Below, one piece after another: positions 54,061 to 64,000 of a stretch of 64,000 nt of DNA. Positions within the stretch are counted from its first letter, which is position 1. Each line of letters opens with the position of its first letter. Below the pieces are notes generated by a model, which was not told where the DNA came from, did no database searches, and was given only the letters and a program-made list of their open reading frames with translations. This stretch comes from Gnetum montanum (lineage: Eukaryota; Streptophyta; Gnetopsida; Gnetales; Gnetaceae), in contig MNCI01034746.1 in the NCBI GenBank assembly GCA_015680685.1, positions 1 through 64,000 on the forward strand, in the 5' to 3' direction. The position numbers and the translations under genes are program-made.

Positions 54061-55900
54061 GTTATGGCTGAGGTGTATATTAGAGGTTCATAAGTGGTTT
54101 AGTTTGGGTATTAACTTCAATGATACTTATAGGGGATGAAGCTACCCTTCAACATTGACTGGGTTATCAGCCTAGAGAAAGTGCAGTCTAGAAAAATTCT
54201 TTTATTCAAATCCTTTAAGCAAAGGTAGAGGATTAGACAGTGGGTGTAGTACTCAAGAAAGGAAAGTGTAGTTGATAGTGCCTTTCATAAAACAATGCTT
54301 CTAGGAAGGACAATAGGAGGATAATCACTAAATTAGCTACTATGGGGCCATTTGGATTGTTTTCTGAATTCTCTTCAACTAGCTTTTCATAGATGAAGGT
54401 GTCCTTTCATGTTGTCCAATAACTTTAGTGATCTTGACTTAGCTCACTTAAGGCAGTAACCTTGTGATTGATAACAACCATGAGTTGGTCCCAACATTTT
54501 GTTTGGATGGAAGGGAGCCCCTATGTAATAGTTGTGATGGGCTTAAGCTAGCTAAACACTTGATGAAAAAATTACACTTGCCTCTTATATACCATGTCAT
54601 CACCTCTTTTATATTGCCCTCACTAGGAGATTACATATTTTTCTCTACTTAGATGGAGCCTCTAAATCCAAATCGAAGAGACTATTTTATGATTGACTTA
54701 GGGTAGGAGGACATAACCCATAGTGCATAGAGGAGAGGGTGAAAGATACAACTATGCATAGAAAAATTAGGAATGGGAAGGTCTTAGATGAAGTGAAATG
54801 AGGTGAAATGAGTGAACATTCACTTAAAAAATATAAATCCATATTTCAACTAGTGGAACTTAGTGAGATAATGAGTTGTCCAACACCTTTATCCAAATGC
54901 CATGTATATCATACTAGAAGTAATCTATTAGAGTTAGTATCTAGCTATATTATATCCCAACAAGCCTTGTCAACCCACTTAAAAAGGATAGATATGCAAA
55001 AATTATTTTAGACTTGAAGCTAATTTGAATATTTAATGGAATCTAAGGTGCTTCTAGAAAAGGCATTATCCTCTTAGGGAAGGACCTGGAAACTTGATAA
55101 AGTCAAAGGGCCACCATCTAAATCAAAATCAATTACACTAGCAACTACAATATCTATAACAATAGTAGAGGACTTCAAGTTAAGAAGAACTTCCAAAATT
55201 AACAAAACTCTAACTTGGATAAGGGTATTTTGCTGACCGAAATTGTCGACGTGAGGCTGGAAGGGAAAAATAATGTTGAAAGAATGTTGGAGAGACACAG
55301 CTGACCTTGCCTTCATGTGAGGGCAAGCTAGAAAAAAAGAAATGAAGGCAAAGTACCTTGGATGGTTTGCACGAAAATCAACCAAGGACTTCCCCGAGCG
55401 TAAGCTATGGCTTGTGATGGGGTTATCGTAACTGGTGGCGTACAAAATGTAAACAAAGCATATATAGAAGTGTAAAATAGATCAAAAATAGAGCAAACAA
55501 TGTAATGGAAGGAAATCATGAATTGTATTATATTTCTTAACAAGGATGTGCACCAGTCAAAGTGTAGTTGCATGTGTGGATGGCAAGTCAAGTTCTAAGC
55601 CCCAGAGTGACGTGTTTATAGGTGCTTGGATGCTAGAAGTCACGTGTGCCTGAGCGTCCAAAGTTGCTAGTTGATGCTCCTAAAGCCATCCACCTCCAAA
55701 ATTTCCAACCCCGTTTATGTGAATGGATGGGATATTTATAAGATTTGGCTAGGCTTGGGTGCGAAATTCATGGATGAGATCAATGACTGAGAGATGAGAG
55801 AGAAATGGATCATGTGATAGGTGTTTGATGGACAGCTGCATGTGAATTGGATGTGCGTAGGTAGGCCACGTTCTTGATCGGATTCACTGTATCTTACAAC
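54061..55900. other. Unassigned sequence, more CpG to the right
   Basis: No recognised gene. Two overlapping open frames on the minus strand (55074-55445 and 55328-55591) have no known motif. From about 55250 CpG becomes more frequent than to the left, suggesting a different, younger or less methylated sequence begins here. Confidence 0.3.
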
Positions 55901-56129
55901 GTGTATTGGCTAATGTAAGCTAGGTTACGCCCATAAAAGCAAATACAATTTGGAGTGTAAGAGCTTGACAAGGTAACAACCGGTGAAAATTTACAATAAA
56001 AATGATAGTGTACAACAAGAGAAATTGACTTTGATTCATTTGGAACTTCTCGATCCATGGATTAACTACTGTAGGTTACTAATTTGAGTTGTTTTGTGCC
56101 TATTTGAGGCATCTTGATTTCACAAAAGC

Positions 56130-56900
56130 TTCCAACGTGAGTTTATTTTGTCTTGGCGTGTCCTCAACATGTGTTTGGCATGCTTTTGACTGGCCGTGAT
56201 CAATACTCACGCTGCCAACGTGAGCTTAGCATGACCTGAGCATGACTTGAGCATGACCTAGGTGTGAGTAAGATGAAAATGATACATTTCACACCAATTT
56301 TTGATCTTTGAAGCCTATTCTTTGAGTGCAAAAATTACCTGACCGTGGTTGACCCTGAGAGTGAACTGCATGATGAAAACTGAGCTGGGTATGCCTCGAT
56401 TTGAGCCACTTCTGGTAACTCACGCTGGGCTCACGCTACTAGCGTGAGATGAGCGTGAGTAAAAAAATATTTGTGATTTTGGACCTGAAGTCTAGAATTC
56501 TAGAGGCTGGGACTTGAAGTAGTCATCAATGGACCTTGATAATGACTTGCACCTTCAAAGTTAGACCATTTTGACTCGATTTTGAGGCTCTTGGAGGTTG
56601 TTCATGTTGGGCATGATTAGTACTCACACTGGACTCACACTACCAATGTGAGTTGAATGTGACCTGAGCATGACCTTAGCATGACTAAGAAAATTTGTGT
56701 AATTTGGCCCAAAATCTGAACTCTTGAATGCTGAAACTTGAAGTGGACAACAATGGCCCTATGAAGATGACTTACACCCTCAAATTGGACCATCTTTGAC
56801 TTAATCTTGAAGTTGTTGGAGTTGCTCATGCTAAAGGCAAGCCTAGCTTGACAAGCCCGGCATGAGCAAGCCTGACTTCACAATCCCAACGTGAGTTCCA
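56130..56900. repeat. CGTGAG/GCATGAC-rich repeat cluster
   Basis: Many irregular copies of CTCACGCT, AGCGTGAG, GCATGACCTGAGCATGAC and related words (for example 56195-56270, 56415-56460, 56625-56690), with two longer units (about 56330-56560 and 56565-56830) sharing TTGAAGTGGNCANCAATGG and TTGACTCGATTTTGA-like text. A similar word set fills 62530-63340. It may be the LTR of element D. Confidence 0.5.
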
Positions 56901-57001
56901 TGCCTTAGTCAAATTTTTGCCTCCCAAATGCTCAAAAGGCTCTGAGTTATTCTCGTTTCAAAGTGTTAGGCTAAAATTAGTGGTGTTTCATTGGCCCCTC
57001 T

Positions 57002-57283
57002 TTGTTGACGTCTAGAGGAATCCACCCAAGAGGTGTCAATAAAGAAGTACAAAACATCATGACCAACCAAGTACCAAGCATTATCCATTGGCCCCTGGCT
57101 GGCCATCATCGCACCATGTTCAAAAGTACATGGGATTGTGGAAATGCAGTTCAATATGCAGGGGGATTGGTTGTAATCGGGGGGAATCAGGAGTTGATCA
57201 AGCGTTATAATTTTTGTTGGAATTATGGGAGAGGAATGCTCTCACATGAACAAGCCATATTTTTAGTCCTTGTCAATAGCTAG
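57002..57283 (+). pseudogene. RNase H-like domain fragment
   Basis: The frame resembles plant retroelement-type RNase H (RVT_3 class): IIHWPLAGHHRTMFKSTWDC in the place of W-PPP---KLNFDGAS, then GNAVQYAGGLVVIGGNQELI (GNPG.AG.GGV), RYNFCWNYGRGMLSHEQAIF (G..SNN.AE). It stays open to LVLVNS and a stop at 57281. The catalytic Asp is lost and the Glu region is altered. It lies on the opposite strand from element D and is probably a separate relic. Confidence 0.45.
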
Positions 57284-58180
57284 TGTTTAGTAGACTCAGA
57301 ACCAAGACATAGGAGGTGCGTTCTTTAGACAACCAGGAATTTTGTAGAGTGTTTATGGGAGCTCGTTGTAAATAGCCAAAGCCACTAGATGATGTGCAAC
57401 ATGATCATTTGAGACACGAGTGTAACTATTTTTCCAAGACAATTGCCTTCCTGCTTGGGGCTTGTATGAGAAGAGCCAATGGTCTTTGGTCTATGATGTC
57501 AATGCGGTCATGAAGACCTTTTCCGTGCATTTTGCTCTTTGATCTTTTTGTTCTTTTTCTTTTTGTTTATTTTCTTTAATTTTTATTTTTATTTTTTTTT
57601 TGTTTTTTTTTGTTCTTTTTGAAATAGCTTGCTTTCAGTGCTATACTCATGCTTATGCGCTTGCATTTGTATCATGTACCATGTACTATGTTTTACGTTA
57701 CAATTGCTTAGAGAAACACAGTGTGCAACAGTGTATCAAGAGATTTGGGATGAGTAGAATGTATCAAGGGGGTGTAATTAAATAGGATAAGGGGAACATG
57801 ATGGGGAATAGGGAATGTATTAGGAGTCAAGAATGTACTTATGAATATATTGATTAACCCAGTTGCATGCGTCAGGAACAATGTGATACCTTGTCGTCAT
57901 GATGAAGTGCATCTGTGTGCAAATGCCTTAGGCACGTCATCCTGCAAACACAACTCCAAGAAGACAAGAAAATCACAAATGATTTAGTTAACTAAGTACT
58001 TTAAACTTGAATACAACCAAGGATATGGAGCCACCATGTGCAATTTCAAAGCAAATAGAATCATGAACAGTATCAGCTTCATCAGGGTCCATGAGACAAA
58101 TTATGCATCAAGTCTTTGTGGAGCACGTACAACCAATTTGAGCAACATATCTTTTCAAGTATTGCCTGGTCATCAATGAT
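57284..58180. other. Unassigned sequence with a T-rich tract
   Basis: No gene. A T-rich tract of about 90 bases lies at 57540-57630. Confidence 0.35.
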
Positions 58181-58530
58181 GTCACTAGTTTATAGTCTTA
58201 GCAAACTATTGCGGGTTAGTTTCATGTCATAACCCTTTGGATAGTGCTAGTTTAGCATCGTAGTGGATGGTGCAGTGCTAGTTTATAATCGTAGTAGACT
58301 ATGAAGAGGCAAACTAGCTTATAGTCTTAGTGGACTCTACATGCTAATTCTACGTCATGAAGGACAAATGTGGCAGTTTAGTGTCATACTAGATAAAGCT
58401 CTATGGTGTTAGTTTACTGTCATGATGCCAGGACACTCTATGGTGCCAGTTTCAAGTCATAGCCCTAGGACCGTTCTATGGTATCAGTTTTAGGTCGTGA
58501 TGCCAGGACCGTTATGTACCTCAAGTTCAA
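58180..58530. repeat. Tandem repeat after pol of element D
   Basis: About ten diverged units of roughly 35 bases: GCTAGTTTATAATCGTAGTA, TAGTTTAGCATCGTAGTGG, GGCAGTTTAGTGTCATACTA, CTATGGTGCCAGTTTCAAGT, CTATGGTATCAGTTTTAGGT, with GATGCCAGGACCGTT between. They begin about 15-20 bases after the pol stop. The same unit is found upstream of pol at 62015-62110. Confidence 0.65.
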
Positions 58531-58544
58531 CAAACATAGTTCTA

Positions 58545-60005
58545 TTTTAGGTATAGGTGATTTGTGGGATTAGCGATCTCATTCCCGTCTATGTTAGCAA
58601 GTTTGAATGCTCTGTTATTGTACGCCTTGGTCACTAAGTAAGGCCCTTCCCAGTTGGCTGAGAATTTATCTAAGCATTCTCGGATGGCCTTAAGGACTAG
58701 GTCTCCTTCATTAATTGGGCACTTATGTAGATTTTATTGGTGTCATTGCCATTGTTGTTTCTGGTACCACTCGATTTGATCAAGCGTTCGCACACATTCC
58801 TCTTCCACTGAGTCAAGGTTAGTAATGCGTAATTCATTGCTTTGGCTTTCATCAAGAAGGCCTTAGAGAGCTATCCATAATGAGGGAACCTATAACTCTA
58901 AAGGTAAAATAGCTTTAGATCTGTATAAAAGAATATATGGAGTTTTACTTGTAGGTGTTTGATGTGTCGTTTTGTATGCCCACAATGCATAGACTAATTG
59001 TTCGTGCCATCGCCTCTTGCTCTAATTTAGCATCTTTTTGAGCACCATGATGATAGTTTTGTTTATAGAATCTACTTGACCATTACTCTGTGGGTAGTAA
59101 GGTGATAAGAATGCATGTTTAATACCCCAGGCTTTCACAGAAGCTTTTAGTATCCGCACTGCTGAACTGTGGCCCATTGTCGATAACGATGGTCATCGAA
59201 ATACTAAAACGGGTCACGATTTTTTCTAGCATGAAAGTGCAAACATGCTTAGAAGTGGTCTTCCTAAGGGGAATAGCTTCCATCCATTTTGTGAAGTATT
59301 CAGTAGTAGTGATAATGAAGCTATGCCCTGCAGAAGATGGTGGTGTTATCGGTCCAATGATGTCTAATCCCCATCTTTGGAATGGCCATGTGATTTTTGT
59401 TGTGTGCAATTCGTTAGGCGGCACATTTATAGGTTACCATGCCTTTGGCAAATGTTACACATCTTGACCTAGGAGAAGCAATCGTACTCCATGTGTGGCC
59501 AGTAGTAGCCCAAGCGCCTAAACTTTTTTCCCATTGCTTTGGGTGCTATGTGCCCTTCACATAGTCCTTCATGGACTTGTTCTACAATCGTTTGACCGTT
59601 GATGATACTAACGCACATCAACAGAATGCCTACATAAGATTTGTGACACAATGTGTCTTCTATTAATGCATATTGCAAAGAGCATTTTCGCACTATGTCC
59701 TTTTGAGTGTTTGTCAAATGTTGTGGAGGTTCACCTTCTAGAAGGTACTCTTTTATGTCATCGTACCATTCTATTGCGTGTGTTGTGCTAACAGATGCTA
59801 TGGGCATTTCATCGAGAGTGTTGGTTATAGGTTTGGCATAAATTTTTATAGAACTAGGCAATGCATGGAACATTTTAGGTGTCATGTTTAGGGCTAGTGT
59901 AGCAAGTGCATTGGCAATGGTGTTTTTGCTTCTAGGGACATGTTGTACATCCACATCTACTAATTGCTTCAGCAAATGTTTGGTAAAATCACAATATGGT
60001 TGCAA
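58545..60005 (-). pseudogene. Integrase of element D, with end of second RNase H
   Basis: Begins with the tail of the second RNase H (DVQHVPRSKNTIANALATLA; the usual ADALA Asp is Asn). After a linker comes the zinc finger: VHEGLCEGHIAPKAMGKK (His pair) and CNICQRHG (Cys pair). The core follows: ITTTEYFTKWMEAIP (first acidic residue Glu instead of Asp, about 59300), IDNGPQFSS (about 59180-59200), and NGQVDSINKTI (about 59065-59085; Asp instead of the catalytic Glu). The C-terminal module has EGDLVLKAI, FSANWEGPYLVTKAY and ends NHLYLK with a stop near 58550. Frameshifts and stops are many between 59119 and 58550 and near 59450. Confidence 0.85.
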
Positions 60006-61091
60006 ATGGAGAGACTTACATGCGTAAACCTCTGTGAATTGATTAATGACTAGCTATGAATCGACTTGAACTACAAGACGTGTGATTCCCAAAGTCAATG
60101 CTGCCAGAAGACCTCTAAGAAGACCTTCGTATTCCATCATGTTCTTGGTACAAGGAAAGGTTAATCGGTAGGCAAAGGGTGAAATTTCTCCGGAGGGGTA
60201 TGTTAAAATGACCACAGCACTTCCTCCTCGAGAAGTTGAAGCTCCATCGAAGTAAAGGATTTCCTCATAGTTATCAAGTACGGTGTCTATACTATTAACA
60301 TTCTCATCAGGGAATTTAGGGTTAATAATTGCTTGATCATGTGTTGGTGAGATGGTTAATTGTGTGACTATTGCTTGACCTTTTGTGGAGGATTGAGAAA
60401 CATAGTATAGGTCAAACTCCACGATCATTGCTTTCCATCTAGCTATCCTACTCAACTCGTAGATGTTGTTAGTGATGGCTCGAAGCACATTATTCTTGCA
60501 AATGATGTAGACTTCATTATGGAAGAGATAATGCCACCATTTCTTCAAGGAGAAGACGAGGGCAAGGCATGATCTCTCCACATCATTGTATCGTTGTTTA
60601 TAGGCAATTAGAGTGTGGCTTAAGTAATAGATGGGGATCTTAATTCCATCTTTACGTTTTTGGCAAAGCATCGATGCAATGGAANAAGATCCCCATCTAT
60701 TACTTAAGCCACACTCTAATTGCCTATAAACAACGATACAATGATNTAACTTATCCGTCAGCTTTGCGATAAAGCATCTAATGAATTGCAGCCTACCTTG
60801 TAGACCACGTAGTTTGGTAAGGTTTTCTGGTGATTTCATGTTAATTATTGCCTTAACCTTATCAGGGTCTACTCGTATCCCTGTTTTAGAGACTACAAAG
60901 CCAATAATTTTTTCCATTTTGACATCAAACACACACTTCTTTGGATTGAATCTGAGATCATGTTTGAGACAATGTTTAAGCACTAAGTCTAGATCTTTTG
61001 CATGTTGTTCAGTTGTTTTAGATTTAACCACAATGTCATCAACATAATCATTGAGAAAATTAAACATGTAATCACTAAATATATATGTCAT
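60006..61091 (-). pseudogene. RT palm, RNase H and second (archaeal-type) RNase H of element D
   Basis: In order on the minus strand: YIFSDYMFNFLNDYVDDIVV with the catalytic YVDD (about 61030-61050), LNPKKC-type motif RFNPKKCVFDV, then GFVVSKTGIRVDPDKVKAI and LRGLQGRLQFIRCFIAKLTD. The linker and first RNase H start are replaced by a 60-base inverted patch between two Ns (60685, 60746). RNase H resumes at RKDGIKIPIYYLSHTL and KWWHYLF. The second RNase H reads EILYFDGASTSRGGSAVVIL (about 60230-60260), KNMMEYEGLLRGLLAAL and LVVQVDS, with the three acidic residues kept. One TAG follows at about 60056. Confidence 0.88.
60582..60745. repeat. 60-base inverted duplicate bounded by Ns (assembly patch)
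   Basis: Bases 60686-60745 are an exact reverse complement of 60582-60641. Each side of the inserted copy is marked by an N. The pol reading on both sides skips about 50-60 expected residues. It is therefore a false fill of a gap. Confidence 0.88.
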
Positions 61092-61898
61092 TTCTTGTTA
61101 GCGCCTGCATTTTTAAGACCAAACGGCATCATCGTATAGCAAAATGTGCCCCAAGGTGTCATAAAGGTTGTCCTGAGTTGATGTTCTAGGTTGATTCTTA
61201 TTTTATTGTATCCTGAAAATCATCCATAAAGGATAATAGTGCATGCCCAGTAGTTGCATCAACAAGTTGATCGATAGTAGGTAGTAGGAAGTCATCTTTT
61301 ATAGTGGTTGCGTTAAGATCATGGAAGTCAATGCATATTCGTATACTACCATTCTTCTTAGGAACTACAACAATTTTTGATACCCAGTGGTAATAGTCAA
61401 TGGCTCAATGATACTGGCTTGGTAGAGCTTTGTGATTTCATCACAGACTGCTAACGCCACTTCAGGTCTAACCTTTCGTACATTTTGCTTCACCAGTTTC
61501 ACTTTTGCATCAACAATAATGTTATGTTAGACGATTCAAGGATCCAACCCTGACATGTCGATATATGACCATGCAAATGTTTTTAAATTATCTTTTAGTA
61601 CTCGAGTGATGTCACTGAAAAGTTTTGAGTCGAGTAGGGCACTTAGTTTCAATGTTCTAGTTTCATTAGCAGATGTAGTAATGGGGACTTCAATAAGAGG
61701 ATCTTTAGTGATATTATCGACCTCTAGATCTAAAGTATTAGCCACATTTTTAGACCAGTCCAATGTTTCCTGAGTGGAGGCTATTAAATTAGTATAAGTG
61801 GATGGGTCTAGATCTAAGGATTCTAGATTGATTGTCCTTTTTACTTCCCCATGTGGTCCACTGAGAGACAATGTTGAAAAGATATTCTTGGTGGCCAT
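61092..61898 (-). pseudogene. Pol of element D: pre-RT region and RT fingers
   Basis: The ATG at 61898 (MATKNIFSTL) opens a frame holding LKDNLKTFAWSYIDMSGLDP (about 61600-61540), the usual segment before Ty3 RTs (FAW...DMPGIDP). The RT fingers follow in shifted frames: VRKVRPEVALAVCDEITKLY, then IEP, and NPNIVV-like / RICIDFHDLN-type residues, and a GHALLSF-type motif near 61230. Upstream of the ATG is TTGGCAGGGGCAAGCACATG, which resembles a 3' splice site; Ogre-type elements are known to carry an intron before RT. No gag or protease is found beyond it. Confidence 0.8.
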
Positions 61899-62014
61899 GT
61901 GCTTGCCCCTGCCAATTTAAACCAAGAGCAAAGTGAGTGAAATTTACTTGACAAAGGAGTTATTAAATGTAAACTAGCATCGGGTAATTAATCTATGTAC
62001 TGACAAAATTGTGA

Positions 62015-62110
62015 AGTGTAGTGGTAGTTTAGTGTCATACCTGGACCATATGGCAATTTTAGGCCATACTAGGCCATCGATAGTAGTTTTAGTTCATACT
62101 GGGCCAGTAA
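62015..62110. repeat. Copies of the element D repeat upstream of pol
   Basis: Three units: GTGGTAGTTTAGTGTCATAC, CATATGGCAATTTTAGGCCA, GTAGTTTTAGTTCATACTGG. Same unit and orientation as 58180-58530. Confidence 0.6.
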
Positions 62111-62520
62111 TATTCATGTCATTTTGTATTATGGATGAGTGTATGGAGTATTGTTAATTTCTATGTTTCATGCAAACAATAAATTTATGGGATTTTATAG
62201 TCTTATGAATTTTCATGCACATCATTATATATTTTTATATTTTTTTCGTCATATTGCCATCATTTTGTTTTGATTTTAACCTTTCTCCCCTCCCCCTTTC
62301 TTTTTTATTTTTTCTATCTTTAATATTTCGGCCTTATTGCACGAGAATAAAATAAAGAGGAATACCATGTAAGAATGAAACAAAGATGATGTAAGTGATA
62401 ACATGAAAATAAAAGTTAACCATGGAACATCGTACATTATATAAAAATAAATAAAAATAAGAACAAAAATAATATAAATAAATAAAGTGAAAGTGAACAT
62501 GGGGGTTAAAAAGGGGATTT
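62111..62520. other. Unassigned AT-rich sequence
   Basis: No gene. Ends in a purine-rich stretch (CATGGGGGTTAAAAAGGGG, about 62499-62517) directly before the CGTGAG-rich block. Confidence 0.35.
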
Positions 62521-62529
62521 TGAGGTTAA

Positions 62530-63340
62530 AGGGGCCTCACGTGTGCTAGCGTGAGTTCGTGGGCATTGAGAGCATGAGCACGCTAGAGAGTGTAGTGTGA
62601 GCATTGGCGTGAGTTATAGACCAGCAATGAAGGGCAACGAGAAGAGGCAAGCGAGTCTGGCATTCGTGGAGGAGAGTGAAGAGCTACTTAAGCATCTCCC
62701 TCAAGCCAAGATTCCAACATGGGATGGAACTCTATGCAGGTTCATTTCTTCTTGTTTCCTTGTCTAGTATTTTGTGCACATCGTTAGTTAGCATAGTGTG
62801 GTCTCTCGTGGCTACCATTTTCTGATGCATTTCTAGCATGATTTTTGGGTTTCTCTGCTGCGTTGGATTGAAGATTAAGATTGTTTGCTGTGTTTTCTTG
62901 CTATGTTTTGGGGCATCAGGGTCTATACTGGGGTTTATGACTTGTCGTATTTTTGGTTGTTGTCTTTTGGGCGTGCACGATTTTTGGATAAGGGCTAGTC
63001 AGAGTTTACATTTTGCAAACTAGGGCATGCCCAATGTGAGTTTCACAGGGCATGAGTTTCTAGGGCAAGCCCAGTGTGAGTTTCTAGGGCAAGCCTAGCG
63101 TGAGTTTCTAGGGCAAGCCCAGCGTGAGCACACTGATGTAAACCCAACGTGAGCTGAAGTTCCTAGCTCCAATACAGCCCTTATGCAGGAAGTGTTAAGT
63201 GTTCACCATCATAAGCAAGAACACAACTTCTAGATATGCGTACACCCCAAGTCAAGCCTCTTCCTGCTTGAGTAAGCTTAGGGTTTTTTCAACGTGATTT
63301 TCCATGGTAAGCCCAGCATGAGTGCGTTAAAGCAGGCTTA
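62530..63340. repeat. CGTGAG/GGCAAGCCCAG-rich repeat cluster
   Basis: Words CTAGCGTGAGTT, GAGCACGCTAGAG and TTGGCGTGAG at 62540-62610. Then a short tandem array at about 63025-63150: GGGCATGCCCAATGTGAG, GGGCAAGCCCAGTGTGAG, GGGCAAGCCTAGCGTGAG, GGGCAAGCCCAGCGTGAG, each followed by TTTCTA. Further copies to about 63340. Related to the cluster at 56130-56900. Confidence 0.6.
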
Positions 63341-64000
63341 GCCTTAGGATGGGCTTCTCATAAGCGGCATTTCCCTTTGTTGGGGTTTCTCTTCTTTTTG
63401 TTGTCAATTCTTTCCTTGATTGGCTTGTATACAGGCCATGGTGATTCTAGTTTTTGCGAAGTTTTAAGTATCAAGAAAACCAATTAACCATGGAGAGAAC
63501 TTGAAGTTTAGTGTCTGCTGTGAGGTGAACCAGTGTCTGCTACATGTTCATTTTATGTTGCTTATAATAAACTACTGTGTAAGAGATTTCGATGTACCCT
63601 AGCGAGCATTAAATACACCAAATAAATATTGGTGTCTTTGTCTCATGGGATGGAACTATATATTACATATTATTTATGTGTTTGGTTTATGTAGTTGCAT
63701 ATTATTTTGAGCACTTGGACATTTTTACTTACCTAAGGTTTTGGCTATATGCAGGGGGCTTAAACCCTTCCTCGTTATGGTTGAGCTTGTTGGTGTACTT
63801 TCTTGGTTTGGCCCCTTTGGACCGAACATACCTCCTTATGACATTCATATTGGGCCTTATGTGATATGGTTCCATCCTGATGTTGGTGCATTTTTGTCAT
63901 TCATTTTACAAAGTTTCAGCATAGTTATATGGTCTTATTTAAGTGAGCAGGTGGCCCATGATATCATTGAAACAATGTTGCCTAGATCTACACAAGACAT
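63341..64000. other. Unassigned sequence to the window end
   Basis: A short hydrophobic open frame (63676-63864) has no recognisable family. Nothing else supported. Confidence 0.3.

Larger units (their letters stand above)
58180..62110 (-). mobile_element. Ty3/gypsy retrotransposon D (Tat/Ogre type), internal part
   Basis: Minus-strand pol with RT, a usual RNase H, a second archaeal-type RNase H and integrase. This domain set is typical of the Tat branch (Tat/Retand/Ogre). It is bounded on both sides by the same short repeat (58180-58530 and 62015-62110). Gag and protease are missing between the pol start (61898) and the upstream repeat. LTRs are not proven; CGTGAG-rich sequence further out on both sides is the best candidate. 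Confidence 0.75.

Noticed and set aside
62627-62767. Small plus-strand frame (46 codons, MKGNEKRQASLAF start)
   Set aside because: Too short, inside the CGTGAG-rich block, no family; a possible splice donor after it is not enough.
63676-63864. Hydrophobic open frame of 62 codons
   Set aside because: No recognisable membrane-protein family and no context; likely chance in T-rich sequence.

Overview
The window reads as nuclear DNA of a seed plant with a large, repeat-rich genome. It is AT-rich. I found no intact host gene. It holds several heavily decayed Ty3/gypsy retrotransposons nested in one another. It also holds relics of organelle origin: a near-complete conserved region of mitochondrial atp6, a plastid psaA-psaB block, and a group II intron-type reverse transcriptase. 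All are broken by stops and frameshifts, so this is an old nuclear copy and not an organelle genome. A gymnosperm such as a cycad or ginkgo is plausible but unproven.

Layout. (1) 1 to about 4.3 kb: the 3' part of a Ty3/gypsy element (E, + strand) with the end of integrase, an extra ORF behind its own TATA box, a polypurine tract and a probable long LTR. (2) 4.3-6.24 kb: organelle-derived DNA with atp6 on the minus strand. (3) 6,243-30,871: a nest of retrotransposons. The outer element B (minus strand) has a TSD-like flank pair, ATTAC at 6,238-6,242 and GTTAC at 30,872-30,876. Element A (+ strand, 6,468-19,355) sits inside B's 3' LTR with a CCTAC/CCTAT target duplication. A solo LTR C (26,568-27,429) sits inside B's reverse transcriptase with an exact ATGAC duplication. 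A and B are relatives of the Athila/Tat type: TGATGAG...CTCATCA LTR ends, gag, protease, RT/RNase H, integrase, then a third ORF behind a conserved internal promoter-like block that resembles the LTR U3. (4) 30.87 to about 54.06 kb: the other half of the organelle-like locus split by B. It is a mosaic of at least three short dispersed repeat families (alpha about 34 bp, beta about 90 bp, gamma about 75 bp with a central hairpin), with psaA-psaB (45,110-47,215), the group II-type RT relic (51.43-51.88 kb) and two irregular minisatellites. (5) 54-57.3 kb: mostly unassigned, with an RNase H-like fragment. (6) 58.2-62.1 kb: minus-strand pol of a Tat/Ogre-type element (D) with two RNase H domains, flanked on both sides by the same short repeat. 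CGTGAG-rich sequence lies further out on each side.

Read in time order: organelle DNA carrying short repeats lies in the nucleus; element B inserted into it; A and C then inserted into B. Three N-marked places look like assembly patches. One is a 60-bp inverted copy replacing real RT-RNase H sequence at 60,685-60,746. One is a 58-bp direct duplication at 15,592. One is a join at 24,888 where about 0.5 kb is missing.
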